NCBI GenBank assembly: GCA_023665325.1
Contig: JAMPED010000003.1
Coordinates: 44,589-108,588, forward strand
Source: Acetobacter sp.
GTDB lineage: Bacteria > Pseudomonadota > Alphaproteobacteria > RF32 > CAG-239
Direction of reading: 5' to 3'
DNA: 64,000 nucleotides
Shown one piece after another: positions 38,953-47,753 of the stretch. The position numbers and the translations under genes were made by a program. The notes under the pieces were generated by a model that did no database searches, had not been told where the DNA came from, and saw nothing but the letters and a program-made list of their open reading frames with translations. Position 1 is the first letter of the stretch, and each line of letters starts with the position of its first letter.

Positions 38953-40740
38953 TTAGTTAGTAACATTCTCTAGTTCTTGTAGAGTTTTGTATAATTGTTC
39001 ATCTTGAAGGGTTAAAACATTTGATTGTTTTAGCCCATTTTTGAGTTTATTCTTAACACTTTTGATATCTAAATCCTCGTTATCTTCTTTTTGTTTCATC
39101 GCTCTTTTCCACTGAAAAATAGCTTCATTTTTACGGCCACCAAGCCAATATGCATCTCCCAAGTGATCGCTGATTACGGCATTTTGAGGATTGAGTTCTG
39201 ATGCTCTTTCTAAATAAAGTATTGCGTTTTTGTAATCTCCTGTTTTAAAATAAACCCATCCTAGACTATCAATTATCACTCCATCATTTGGCTCTTTTTC
39301 ATACGCTTCCAGAATCATTGAGGTCGCTTTATCTATATTTATATTATATTTAAGCCAACTATATCCTAAATAATTTAAGACTTGGGGATGACGATTACTT
39401 AACTTTAAGGCTTTTTCTAAGCTTTCTTGAGCCTTTAGCCATTCTTTATTTTTATCATACGACACGGCAAGAGCATAATAAACGTGCCAATATTTTTCAC
39501 TTTCGTAAAAGATAGCATTTATCGCCTCATTATAATACTTAATCGCATCTGTCTGATTATTACTAATCCGCAAGACATCTCCCAAATTAAATAATATTTG
39601 AAAATTTTTAGGATTATCTTTTAAGAGCTTTTTTAAAACTTTCACAGCTGAATCATATTGTTTCTCTTCTAATAAATTATTAGCTTTTTTGATCTGTGCT
39701 GGATAGTACATTTCGGAATGTTTGCTTACTGCGTCATAATACTTATTTGCATCTTTATACATTTGGCGCTCTTCAAAAATATCTGCCATTGCTACCTTGG
39801 TGATATCATTTTCCGGATTAAAATATTCAGATATTGCCATATACATCTGTGCGTCATCATACCACGCTGGCATAGATTTAAAGAACAGAGCTATTTCTAA
39901 AAAAACCTCTCCAGCTCCTTTGTTAGCAGAATTTATTAAAAGTGGAACAGCTGTTTTTTCTTTTTTTATTTTATCAGTCAAACTTGCAAGCATTTCTTTG
40001 ATATTACTTGAACCATAATATTTTGCTACCAAATTTTCAGCATCTTTTTTTTGGTTATTATGAACTAAAAAATTAGTTATGATTTGTAAAGCTCGAAATG
40101 ATATATCACCACTTTTATCATTGATGATAATATTATAATTTTTTTGAGCCTCCTCTTTTTTGCCAAAATATTCAGCAATCATCCCCTTATGGAGATAATA
40201 AACGGTTTTTATCTCTTCTATATTAGATAGATTGTCTAATTCTGCTATTGCTTGATTGTAATTTCCCTCTCCAACATAACTCCAAGCATTAAATAATGGC
40301 GTCACAAAATTTGCATAAGTTTTATTAGGTACTTTGGTTAAATTTGCACGTGCTTCTTTATAATTTCCCTGTTTGAAGTTATGTATTGCTTCAATAATAT
40401 CAATAAAATTATTTTTATCTCCTTGCACTCGTGCAATTGCTGCATATTTTGCAGCTTTATCGATTTGTCCGCGTGACGCTAAAATAACATAGGTTTTCTC
40501 TAATAATTTATCGTTAATCATTCCCTTTTCGAGACTCTTAACATAATAATACGATGCAGCATCATAATCTTGGCGGATTTGAGCAATATATCCAGCCAAA
40601 TAATTTCCATATACTGTATCTTGACGTTGTGTATATGCATATTGTTTTTTATAATCGTGCATATTGAGAAAATTTGCTGTACAGGAATTAAAAATTCCTA
40701 TCCCGCTTAAAAGTGTTATAATATAGCCTGCTTTTAACAT
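38953..40740 (-). CDS. TPR-repeat lipoprotein
   Basis: The 595-aa protein has a short hydrophobic N-terminus with a possible lipobox (IFNSC, Cys20). Its body consists of tandem TPR units throughout, such as LYLERASELNPQNAVISDHLGDAYW near residue 510. Similar long TPR lipoproteins in alphaproteobacteria are outer-membrane-associated and of unknown function. It converges on glmM with a 4-nt gap and diverges from the uracil-DNA glycosylase gene. Confidence 0.8.
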   Translation of the reverse strand: MLKAGYIITLLSGIGIFNSCTANFLNMHDYKKQYAYTQRQDTVYGNYLAGYIAQIRQDYDAASYYYVKSLEKGMINDKLLEKTYVILASRGQIDKAAKYAAIARVQGDKNNFIDIIEAIHNFKQGNYKEARANLTKVPNKTYANFVTPLFNAWSYVGEGNYNQAIAELDNLSNIEEIKTVYYLHKGMIAEYFGKKEEAQKNYNIIINDKSGDISFRALQIITNFLVHNNQKKDAENLVAKYYGSSNIKEMLASLTDKIKKEKTAVPLLINSANKGAGEVFLEIALFFKSMPAWYDDAQMYMAISEYFNPENDITKVAMADIFEERQMYKDANKYYDAVSKHSEMYYPAQIKKANNLLEEKQYDSAVKVLKKLLKDNPKNFQILFNLGDVLRISNNQTDAIKYYNEAINAIFYESEKYWHVYYALAVSYDKNKEWLKAQESLEKALKLSNRHPQVLNYLGYSWLKYNINIDKATSMILEAYEKEPNDGVIIDSLGWVYFKTGDYKNAILYLERASELNPQNAVISDHLGDAYWLGGRKNEAIFQWKRAMKQKEDNEDLDIKSVKNKLKNGLKQSNVLTLQDEQLYKTLQELENVTN

Positions 40741-40873
40741 ATATTGAAAGAATCCCGTTATAATTAGTTTTATAATATCATTTTTTGCTTAACTTTAAAC
40801 TAAATTTATTATATTTGTGTAAATAATTGCTTTATATTGCAATAAAAAGTGTAATATATATAATTTGGTAGCT

Positions 40874-41659
40874 ATGGATAAACAAATTGACATAAAAGAA
40901 GTTCTTGATTGGTATATTTGGGCAGGTGTTGATGAAACCTGCTCTGATGTGCCGTGTTTATCTCTTGCTGAAGAAAAAGCTAGTATATCGACAACAATAA
41001 CGACACCCTCCCCCGCTCCAGCTCAAATTTCTGTTCAATCTTTTGCTGTTGTTTCTAAAAACGCAAAAGAACTTTGTGCAAAAGCGCAAAATTTGCAAGA
41101 GCTACGTGAGATTATGCAAAATTTCGAGGGATGCAATCTCAAAAAGACCGCTGCATCTACTGTTTTTGGAGATGGCTCTCCGACAGCACGTATTATGCTT
41201 ATTGGCGAAGCGCCGGGTGCAGACGAGGATAGAATCGGAAAACCCTTTGTTGGCAGATGTGGTAAATTACTTGATAAGATGTTTAAAGCCATACAGATTG
41301 ATCGGTCAGAGTGTTATATTACAAATGTTTTACCTTGGCGTCCACCTGGAAATAGAACCCCTACTGATGATGAGATTGCTGTCTGTTTGCCATTTTTAAA
41401 ACGTCAGATTGAGTTGATTGAACCTGATTATATTTTGCTTTTGGGCGGTATTTCTTTAAAATCGGTAATGGATGTTGCTGATTCTATTTCAAGAACTCGA
41501 GGAAAGTGGTTAGAATATCCTGTATCTGCTACAAAAAATATCAATGTACTAGCGACATATCATCCGTCTTATCTTTTGCGGAGTACTGCTCAGAAATCTA
41601 AAGTTTGGGCTGATTTACTGCGTTTGAAAATAAAAATGAAAGAAAACAACACAAATTGA
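40874..41659 (+). CDS. Uracil-DNA glycosylase, family 4 type
   Basis: The enzyme removes uracil from DNA. The 261-aa protein has GEAPGADEDRIGKPFVGRCGKLLDKM (motif region 1), YITNVLPWRPPGNRTPT and the C-terminal ATYHPSYLLR motif. The N-terminal 100 residues include a variable linker and FEGCNLKKTA, as in the alphaproteobacterial branch, so I would expect an Fe-S cluster but cannot see a canonical CxxC start. The ATG at 40874 is preferred to the TTG at 40865. It is divergent from the TPR lipoprotein gene. Confidence 0.9.
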   Translation: MDKQIDIKEVLDWYIWAGVDETCSDVPCLSLAEEKASISTTITTPSPAPAQISVQSFAVVSKNAKELCAKAQNLQELREIMQNFEGCNLKKTAASTVFGDGSPTARIMLIGEAPGADEDRIGKPFVGRCGKLLDKMFKAIQIDRSECYITNVLPWRPPGNRTPTDDEIAVCLPFLKRQIELIEPDYILLLGGISLKSVMDVADSISRTRGKWLEYPVSATKNINVLATYHPSYLLRSTAQKSKVWADLLRLKIKMKENNTN

Positions 41660-41708
41660 TTTTTATTTTTGATATTTAATAAAAAATAAATAATCTTTTT
41701 GTATGATT

Positions 41709-41734
41709 GCCTCATAAACAAGATGCTATGAGGT
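41709..41734 (+). promoter_or_regulatory. Hairpin enclosing the ribosome-binding site of the 247-aa exported protein
   Basis: GCCTCATA (41709-41716) can pair with TATGAGGT (41727-41734) over a 10-nt loop. This places the GAGG Shine-Dalgarno in a stem that ends 6 nt before the start codon. It may limit translation or act as a DNA operator, if the transcript starts upstream of it. Confidence 0.4.
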
Positions 41735-41739
41735 TTAAA

Positions 41740-42483
41740 ATGAAAAAAATTACAGGAATTTTAGCGGCTTTATTATTTAGCACAAACCTATTTGCAGTCA
41801 GTTCTGCAAGTGCTGCTCCGCAAAAAGCAAATACCCCCGAACCAACAACAAGAAACGATGCGGTTATTTTTAAAATTCACGATATTGACCCTGTTTCTAA
41901 AGAGGGAATCGTTACCGGTTGTGATTTTACTGTTACTTTATATAACAGAACAGCTGTTAATTTTAGAAACTTTACACTTAACCTAAATTGGAAAGACCTT
42001 GTGGACGAACGTTTTCAGTTTGACACATATGTTAAATCTATTTTAGGAGATAAAGCACCTCAACAAGAGGCTGAATTGTTGGGTGAACAAAATGTTTCAA
42101 AGCCTCTTTCTACAGCACTGACTGTTAATGCATTTGGTGCAAACAAACAGATTTCCATTCGGTCTCACGTTGACAATGAGAAATGTTATTTATTACTCAG
42201 CCAAGCAAATTACACTGTAACTCCTTGTGATATTGCACGTAGTGCGGACCCTGCTAGCAGAAGTATTGGTGGTTCTGATGGCAAAGAATGTACTTCATTG
42301 TTTCAGCTTGTAGATACATCAAATCCAGAATATTTTGGTGAGTTTAAAAACATTTCAGCAACAGAAATTGCTACACAAAATCAACAATTACATAGTAAAG
42401 AGTTAACAGATATAGATGTTGTTATTAGTAAAATTGTTGAAAATCTTGGATCTTTAAGTAAATCCTCAACGGATATTAACTAA
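41740..42483 (+). CDS. Exported protein, unknown (247 aa)
   Basis: The start at 41740 follows GAGG and gives a clear Sec signal peptide (MKKITGILAALLFSTNLFAV..SASA, cut near residue 27). The mature part is beta-rich with four cysteines that could form two disulfides (TGCDF, EKCYLL, TPCDIA, KECTSL). I do not recognise the family. It is followed 9 nt later by another exported protein, probably in the same operon. Confidence 0.75.
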   Translation: MKKITGILAALLFSTNLFAVSSASAAPQKANTPEPTTRNDAVIFKIHDIDPVSKEGIVTGCDFTVTLYNRTAVNFRNFTLNLNWKDLVDERFQFDTYVKSILGDKAPQQEAELLGEQNVSKPLSTALTVNAFGANKQISIRSHVDNEKCYLLLSQANYTVTPCDIARSADPASRSIGGSDGKECTSLFQLVDTSNPEYFGEFKNISATEIATQNQQLHSKELTDIDVVISKIVENLGSLSKSSTDIN

Positions 42484-42492
42484 AGGGTTGCA

Positions 42493-43131
42493 ATGAAATA
42501 TAGAGCTTTTGTCATTGTCTTCTTTCTACTATCTTTAGGGTTTAGCACTCAAACTTATGCACAGCTTTTAGATGATGAAGAGATTATGAGTGACTCATAT
42601 CAATCTATGGAAGGGGACAATGATGAAGCTTTGTTTAATGAAATGTTTAATGATTTTCCTGAATCTGAAAAAGATATAACAAAAGTCAAAACCTTTGATG
42701 ATGCTATTGAGCGTTTCTCTCAAGAAATTAAAAATAAACAATTATCTTCTGAAGAAAATATATTACCCGTACCAACACAAATCACACCTTTAGTAGGAGA
42801 TATGTCTGTCGGGATACAAAAGGGTAGCTTTAAGATTTTCAGAGATATTTCTGGTCGGTCAAGATGCTCTTTCAATGTTGCTCTAAAATCTGAGTTAGAT
42901 AGAAATATTAAGGTGTTAGCTCTAAATCTTGTTTATGCTAAAAGAGTATTTGCATTTGTATTTAAAGATGTTCCGATGGGAGAAACGCAACTTAGACATA
43001 TTACTACTGGTGGTGATATTTGTTATCATTTAACAGGTGTTCCTGATATTCGTGTTCATAATTGTAAGATTAAAGGTGCACTGGCTAATGATTGCCTCAA
43101 ACATATAAAATGGTCAGATAATTTAGAATAA
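42493..43131 (+). CDS. Exported protein, unknown (212 aa)
   Basis: A signal peptide (residues 1-23, cut after TYA) precedes an acidic stretch (about 25-65). A beta-rich C-terminal domain of about 120 residues follows, with three or four cysteines (SRCSFN, GDICYHL, HNCKIKG, NDCLKH). The spacing of beta-strands and the position of the first cysteine recall the preceding exported protein, so the two may be distant paralogues or partners. A strong terminator follows. Confidence 0.75.
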   Translation: MKYRAFVIVFFLLSLGFSTQTYAQLLDDEEIMSDSYQSMEGDNDEALFNEMFNDFPESEKDITKVKTFDDAIERFSQEIKNKQLSSEENILPVPTQITPLVGDMSVGIQKGSFKIFRDISGRSRCSFNVALKSELDRNIKVLALNLVYAKRVFAFVFKDVPMGETQLRHITTGGDICYHLTGVPDIRVHNCKIKGALANDCLKHIKWSDNLE

Positions 43132-43137
43132 ATATTT

Positions 43138-43165
43138 CAGCCTCTGTTTGGGAGGCTGTTTTTTT
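43138..43165 (+). terminator. Rho-independent terminator
   Basis: CAGCCTC / GAGGCTG with a 7-nt loop is followed by eight T, 6 nt after the exported-protein gene. Confidence 0.92.
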
Positions 43166-43173
43166 GAAAAAGC

Positions 43174-43202
43174 TTGATTTTTCTTTAAAAATATGATATA
43201 AT
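43174..43202 (+). promoter_or_regulatory. Promoter of the small membrane-protein gene
   Basis: TTGATT at 43174-43179 and TATAAT at 43197-43202 are spaced by 17 nt and end 21 nt before the ATG. The implied leader is about 15 nt and holds no Shine-Dalgarno. Confidence 0.7.
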
Positions 43203-43223
43203 TTTTATAGAAAAATATGTATT

Positions 43224-43547
43224 ATGAAAAGTTTTATTTTTAATTTCATCTGGGCGGCTATATGCGCTTGGATGGCTGTTGGGCTTTTGGGATATCTCAA
43301 CGCCAAAACGGGTTTATTGCAGGATTTTTGTTTTCCTGCAATTATAGAATTTGCCGGAAGTTTCGGTTTTAAGGCAAAGACAGTGCTGTTTCTCGCATTG
43401 TTTCTTGTCTTTTGGGCAACTGGGATGCATAAATGCATTGGGCGATGGTTGCTTACTCTTATTGGAGTGATTGCTCTCGTCATTGTTGCCGGTTTCGTCT
43501 TACTAATAGGCTACTCATTCCTCGTCTGGATGATTAGCTTACTCTGA
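43224..43547 (+). CDS. Small integral membrane protein, unknown (107 aa)
   Basis: Three hydrophobic segments are visible at about 7-25, 50-66 and 75-105, separated by short charged loops. No known domain is recognised. It has its own promoter and a long-stem terminator, with a very short leader lacking a ribosome-binding site, so expression is probably low. The next gene, tolQ, lies 128 nt downstream; a link with the Tol system is possible but unproven. Confidence 0.7.
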   Translation: MKSFIFNFIWAAICAWMAVGLLGYLNAKTGLLQDFCFPAIIEFAGSFGFKAKTVLFLALFLVFWATGMHKCIGRWLLTLIGVIALVIVAGFVLLIGYSFLVWMISLL

Positions 43548-43550
43548 AAA

Positions 43551-43597
43551 AGAATTGTTCTTTTAGGTTACTCCTAAAGAACAATTCTTTTTTTGTT
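43551..43597 (+). terminator. Long-stem rho-independent terminator
   Basis: A stem of about 17 bp (AAGAATTGTTCTTTTAGG / CCTAAAGAACAATTCTT, one bulge) with a tiny loop is followed by seven T. It isolates tolQ from the upstream gene. Confidence 0.9.
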
Positions 43598-43675
43598 TTG
43601 ATTAGTTGATTTTTCATAATTATATGATAAAGCTACAGTTAGAGGTTTATTTTTTATAATAAGGAACAGAATAAT

Positions 43676-44410
43676 ATGGAAACAGAAGTTGCAACAGAAG
43701 CTGTAAACCAACTGTCGATGTGGAGTATGGTTTGGTCTTCCGACCTTATTACCAAAGCAGTTATGATAGGTTTGATTGCCGCATCGGTTTGGTCTTGGGC
43801 AATCATTTTTGAAAAATTTAACACTCTGCGGCAAGTCAAAAAACTTTCCAAACAATTTGAAGAGCGCTTTTGGTCTGGTGGTTCACTTGATAAGCTTTAT
43901 GATTCTATAGGGAATCCGCAAGACCCGATGTCTGCTATGTTTGTGGCTGCAATGAAAGAATGGCGCAGAACAAATATTATGAAATCCAAAACAGACCGAG
44001 GTTTACGAGGTGTTTCTCTACAACAACGAATCGAAAAAGCAATGTTGGTATCTATGGATAAAGAGCTTGATGATTTGGATAATCATTTGGGCTTTTTGGC
44101 ATCAACTGGTTCTGTTGCACCTTTAGTGGGATTATTTGGAACAGTATGGGGAATTATTTCCTGTTTTAATGCTATTGCTGTTACACAAAGCAATTCTTTA
44201 ACTTCTATTGCTCCTGGTATTGCCGAGGCTCTGTTTACCACCGCATTTGGTTTGATTGCGGCAATTCCTGCGTACGTTGCTTATAATATTATTACCTCTG
44301 ATATTGAACGCTACACAAAAAAACTTGAAAACTTTATGGCTGAATTTTCAAGTATTTTATCTCGCGAGATTGATGATACTGCCATTAAAGCTGAACTAGC
44401 CGGAGAATAA
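43676..44410 (+). CDS. tolQ: Tol-Pal system protein TolQ
   Basis: TolQ is the proton-channel scaffold of the Tol system, which keeps the outer membrane attached during division. The 244-aa protein has three membrane segments (about 20-42, 140-160, 175-200). The family block GFLASTGSVAPLVGLFGTVWGI has its channel threonine near the end of segment 3 (ALFTTAFGL). AAGGA precedes the ATG. It is the first gene of tolQ-tolR-tolA; ybgC is not upstream. Confidence 0.95.
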   Translation: METEVATEAVNQLSMWSMVWSSDLITKAVMIGLIAASVWSWAIIFEKFNTLRQVKKLSKQFEERFWSGGSLDKLYDSIGNPQDPMSAMFVAAMKEWRRTNIMKSKTDRGLRGVSLQQRIEKAMLVSMDKELDDLDNHLGFLASTGSVAPLVGLFGTVWGIISCFNAIAVTQSNSLTSIAPGIAEALFTTAFGLIAAIPAYVAYNIITSDIERYTKKLENFMAEFSSILSREIDDTAIKAELAGE

Positions 44411-44412
44411 AA

Positions 44413-44841
44413 ATGGCAATAATTAACGGACGCATACAGCGAAGAAGCAGCAGACGCAACGCAAATATCAATATGACAAATCTTATGGATGTTATGATGG
44501 TATTGCTCGTTGTATTTATGGTAGCAGCACCTCTAATGACTTCTGGTATTCCGCTTGATTTGCCTAAAGTTGGTGGCGGTAATTTAAATGGTAAAGAAAC
44601 ATCTATCAATATTAGTGTTGATAAAGATGGTATTTATTATATCGGGCAGAGTGCTATTGAACCAGATACTATTATTGATAAAATAATGGCAATAAAGGGC
44701 GAAAATAAAGACGTTACTATTACCATCTCTGGTGATGCATCGTCAGCATACGGTAGCGTTATTGGGCTTATGGCTATGCTTAAAGATGCAGGATTTAGTA
44801 AAGTTGGCTTAAAAACCGAAGCACGACAAAGTAACAAATAG
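44413..44841 (+). CDS. tolR: Tol-Pal system protein TolR
   Basis: TolR is the ExbD-like partner of TolQ. The 142-aa protein has one membrane segment with the conserved aspartate in NMTNLMDVMMVLLVVFMV, then a periplasmic domain that includes IPLDLPKV. It starts 2 nt after tolQ. Order and sequence make the assignment firm. Confidence 0.95.
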   Translation: MAIINGRIQRRSSRRNANINMTNLMDVMMVLLVVFMVAAPLMTSGIPLDLPKVGGGNLNGKETSINISVDKDGIYYIGQSAIEPDTIIDKIMAIKGENKDVTITISGDASSAYGSVIGLMAMLKDAGFSKVGLKTEARQSNK

Positions 44842-44853
44842 AAAGTTTTTTGG

Positions 44854-45879
44854 ATGCACAAAAATTATGTTTATAAATCGGTTATTTTGCATATAGCAGT
44901 GGTGCTGCTATGTGTTTTAGATATCCCGTTTTTATCTACTAAACATAATTTTGATGAGCAACTTCCGATTATTGTTAATTTGGAAGATGTAGTTATTTCA
45001 GATATGACAAACATTCCAGAAAAAGCTATTCGTGGAGAGGAAAAAAAGCCCGCAACTCGCAAAGAATCCCCCATTGAAGAATCTTTTGCTCAAAAAGAGA
45101 TTACCCCAGCACCTGAGCAAAAACAAGAAGAACCCAAACCTGAACCAGTTATTGAAAAAGCAGATATAAAAGGTCCCTCTTTAGTTGAAGAAACGCCTAA
45201 ATTTGAAGAATCGAAACTAGAACCAAACAAAGAAGCAGAAAAGCCGAAGAAAGAAAAGAAAAAGCCAGCGCCTATCCCTCAGAAAAAGCCACAATTAAAA
45301 CCCATTAAAAAACCTGAGCCGAAAAAGAAACAGGAACCTAATAAAAAACCTACAAGCACACCGGCCCCTTCTAAGAAAAATACGCCTAAAGTTAAACGAG
45401 CGAATCCATTAGAAAGTTTAATGAACTCTGTTGACGATTTGCAGAAACAAATTGGAGAAGAAGATGCACCGGCACAAATTCCACATAATGAACCGGTTAC
45501 TAATATGGGAATCGAAGGTGGAAACAGCCAAGGCTCTTACTTTAGCGAATTATCTGTTTCTGGTATTGATTTTGTAAAATCTAAAATTCAAGAATCGTGG
45601 AAAACAATTGCTGGCGGAAAAGATGATCGAAATATTGAAGTCATTATTGATGTTGCTTTAACCAAAGAAGGTGTTATCCAATCTATTAAAATTGCCGATA
45701 TGTCACGCTATCGTTCTGATACTTATTTCCAGGCTTTGGCCGACAGTGCGGAGAGAGCTATTCTTATTGCACAAGATGTACATAATGTATTTAACGTACT
45801 CGCAACACAAAATAGTGCCCGTTATAATGATTGGAAAAATATTCGCTTTACATTTACACCTTTAGGACTGAGTAAATAA
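44854..45879 (+). CDS. tolA: TolA-like protein
   Basis: TolA spans the periplasm between TolQR and Pal/TolB. The 341-aa protein has one N-terminal membrane segment (about 7-25). A long Lys/Pro/Glu-rich linker (about 55-190) is in part a proline-lysine repeat rather than the alpha-helical domain II of E. coli. The C-terminal TolA/TonB-like domain begins near VSGIDFVKSKIQESW. tolB and pal do not follow; a minus-strand regulator gene begins immediately after the stop. Confidence 0.88.
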   Translation: MHKNYVYKSVILHIAVVLLCVLDIPFLSTKHNFDEQLPIIVNLEDVVISDMTNIPEKAIRGEEKKPATRKESPIEESFAQKEITPAPEQKQEEPKPEPVIEKADIKGPSLVEETPKFEESKLEPNKEAEKPKKEKKKPAPIPQKKPQLKPIKKPEPKKKQEPNKKPTSTPAPSKKNTPKVKRANPLESLMNSVDDLQKQIGEEDAPAQIPHNEPVTNMGIEGGNSQGSYFSELSVSGIDFVKSKIQESWKTIAGGKDDRNIEVIIDVALTKEGVIQSIKIADMSRYRSDTYFQALADSAERAILIAQDVHNVFNVLATQNSARYNDWKNIRFTFTPLGLSK

Positions 45880-46491
45880 TCAAATATTTAAGCGGTAACC
45901 ATTATTTTCTGTAATAATCAATTGACTACCTTCATCTTGCTCGACTTTTTGACGTAAACGATATATATGGGTTTCTACGGTATGAGTTGTTGCATCTGCG
46001 CTATATTCCCATACATTTTCGAGTAGTTCCTCTTTTTCTGATATTTGCGAGGCGTTTTGGTAAAGATATTTTAAAATTGCAACTTCTTTTTCTGTTAATT
46101 TAAATGATTTACCTGATTTTGCCGAAATAATTTCTTTTTTTATCGGATAAAGACTATATTCTTTAAAATTTAAACATTCCTTTCGGCGAACCTTTGGAAG
46201 CAACGTTTTATTTTTTAATGCTTCTAAAATATCCTGTAGTTTAAACGGTTTTTTTATGACTATATCTGCATATTCTGAACTTTCGCAAATCGTCGATAAA
46301 AGAACTATTGGCAAATCCGCATATTTCTCCGCAATTTTTTTAGCTATTTCTTCTTGTTCATCTACAAAAACAAGTTCAGATTGTTTATCTGGTTCTACAG
46401 AACTTAGTTCAACTTGCTCAATATAACGCTCAATTTGTTGCACTAAATCTTCTGCAAATATTTGATTTTTTGAAATAATATTTATTCTCAT
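45880..46491 (-). CDS. OmpR/PhoB-type regulator with a degenerate receiver
   Basis: The C-terminal 95 residues are a winged-helix DNA-binding domain (FKLTEKEVAILKYLYQN, then THTVETHIYRLRQKVE). The N-terminal 105 residues look like a receiver that has lost most landmarks: the paired acidic residues near the N-terminus are absent and the FVDEQ strand carries the only candidate phospho-acceptor. IKKPF retains the conserved lysine. Its ATG overlaps the porin stop by 4 nt (ATGA), so the two are translationally coupled. No histidine kinase gene is adjacent. It may act without phosphorylation. Confidence 0.85.
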   Translation of the reverse strand: MRINIISKNQIFAEDLVQQIERYIEQVELSSVEPDKQSELVFVDEQEEIAKKIAEKYADLPIVLLSTICESSEYADIVIKKPFKLQDILEALKNKTLLPKVRRKECLNFKEYSLYPIKKEIISAKSGKSFKLTEKEVAILKYLYQNASQISEKEELLENVWEYSADATTHTVETHIYRLRQKVEQDEGSQLIITENNGYRLNI

Positions 46492-47588
46492 AAACTTAGT
46501 TCCATCCCTAAAATAAATGCATAGCCTTTGCTATTGTTACTTACATTGTTATTTTCTCCTATTGCTTCTATATGTGCAGCCGTCAGTGAAAATGTTATAT
46601 TTTTGCTATATTCATAGCTATTGGAAAAACTAATGATTTTATTGCGATTTTGACTTTTATCTGCTTTTGAATCAAAATATGCAATTCCTGTTGTTAGAGG
46701 TCCGATAGCGTAACTTAATCCTACATTATATGCCCGCCCTTCTCTATAGGCATCGTACAAATTTTCTTTATTTAGAGCGTAATATTTTTTATTTGCTTCA
46801 GTTTGGCGGTATGATGCTCCCAATGTCCACCCCTTACGATAAATACTGATACCTGCTGAATATTCCTTATCGTTTTTATAGTATTCTGCAAAGCCTAATG
46901 ATGTTTCCACCTCATAACCTACAATATCCCAAGCTCCATATACACCTAAAACATATGCACTTTTATCTTTATAGGGCGCATTTTTGGCCACTAATCCCGA
47001 TTGACTATAGGTTTCTGGAATAAAACTCCCCCCTAATTTAATACCCGAAAACTCTGGCGTTATATAACTTACCTTTAATGAGGCTCCATCAGTGTTAATG
47101 TAGGTAGAATTCAAAGTCTTATATGCTGCATTATGCCCACGCTTATACCAATTAGGATTGGCTATGAAGTTTACAAGTTCTGTATTATTGATATGATATG
47201 AACCAATATTAGGAGCTCCTACTGCAAATTCATATGCAACATTATTATTTTGCCCAATTAAAATATCACCATACGGGGTTTCTTGTGATAAATAGAGTTC
47301 TTCCCCCCACATTCCCTGATTATAATTTTCGATTTTTTTTGCTGAATCAATGACTGCATATCCAATTAAGGAAGTTGTATAGTTTGGGTTATATATATAG
47401 CTTACTCTGCCATAAAAATTAGCTGTTGAATTAAAATTATTTTGCTTATGAAGTGAACTATATTTTTTAGAATAATCCGTATATCCATAAAAACCGCCTA
47501 ATGTTGCGTTATAGTCTGTTTCAAAAGTTCCAGCAAAAGTCATTGCAGGTGTAGCACTTAAAACCATTAGTAGCGGTAAAATTTTCAT
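46488..47588 (-). CDS. Outer-membrane porin
   Basis: The 366-aa protein has a signal peptide (about residues 1-19, cut after TFA) and the repeating beta-strand pattern of 16-stranded Gram-negative porins. Typical blocks are SNAYEYSK-like strands and the final strand YAFILGMELSL. The DILIGQNNNVAYEF region resembles the general diffusion porin constriction segment. It forms an operon with the OmpR-like regulator, which may control it. Confidence 0.88.
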   Translation of the reverse strand: MKILPLLMVLSATPAMTFAGTFETDYNATLGGFYGYTDYSKKYSSLHKQNNFNSTANFYGRVSYIYNPNYTTSLIGYAVIDSAKKIENYNQGMWGEELYLSQETPYGDILIGQNNNVAYEFAVGAPNIGSYHINNTELVNFIANPNWYKRGHNAAYKTLNSTYINTDGASLKVSYITPEFSGIKLGGSFIPETYSQSGLVAKNAPYKDKSAYVLGVYGAWDIVGYEVETSLGFAEYYKNDKEYSAGISIYRKGWTLGASYRQTEANKKYYALNKENLYDAYREGRAYNVGLSYAIGPLTTGIAYFDSKADKSQNRNKIISFSNSYEYSKNITFSLTAAHIEAIGENNNVSNNSKGYAFILGMELSL

Positions 47589-47753
47589 TTATTTTTCCTA
47601 AAACATTGCTATTTTATTTTAATATAAAGCTATCTTTTTGTCTTAACAAGACTTATATTGTTTATAACCTAAAAAAATATGGATAAATATAATGCTTTCT
47701 GTTTTAGATTGGTTATATATTAAATTTGTTAAATTGATTATGGAGTAAAAATA

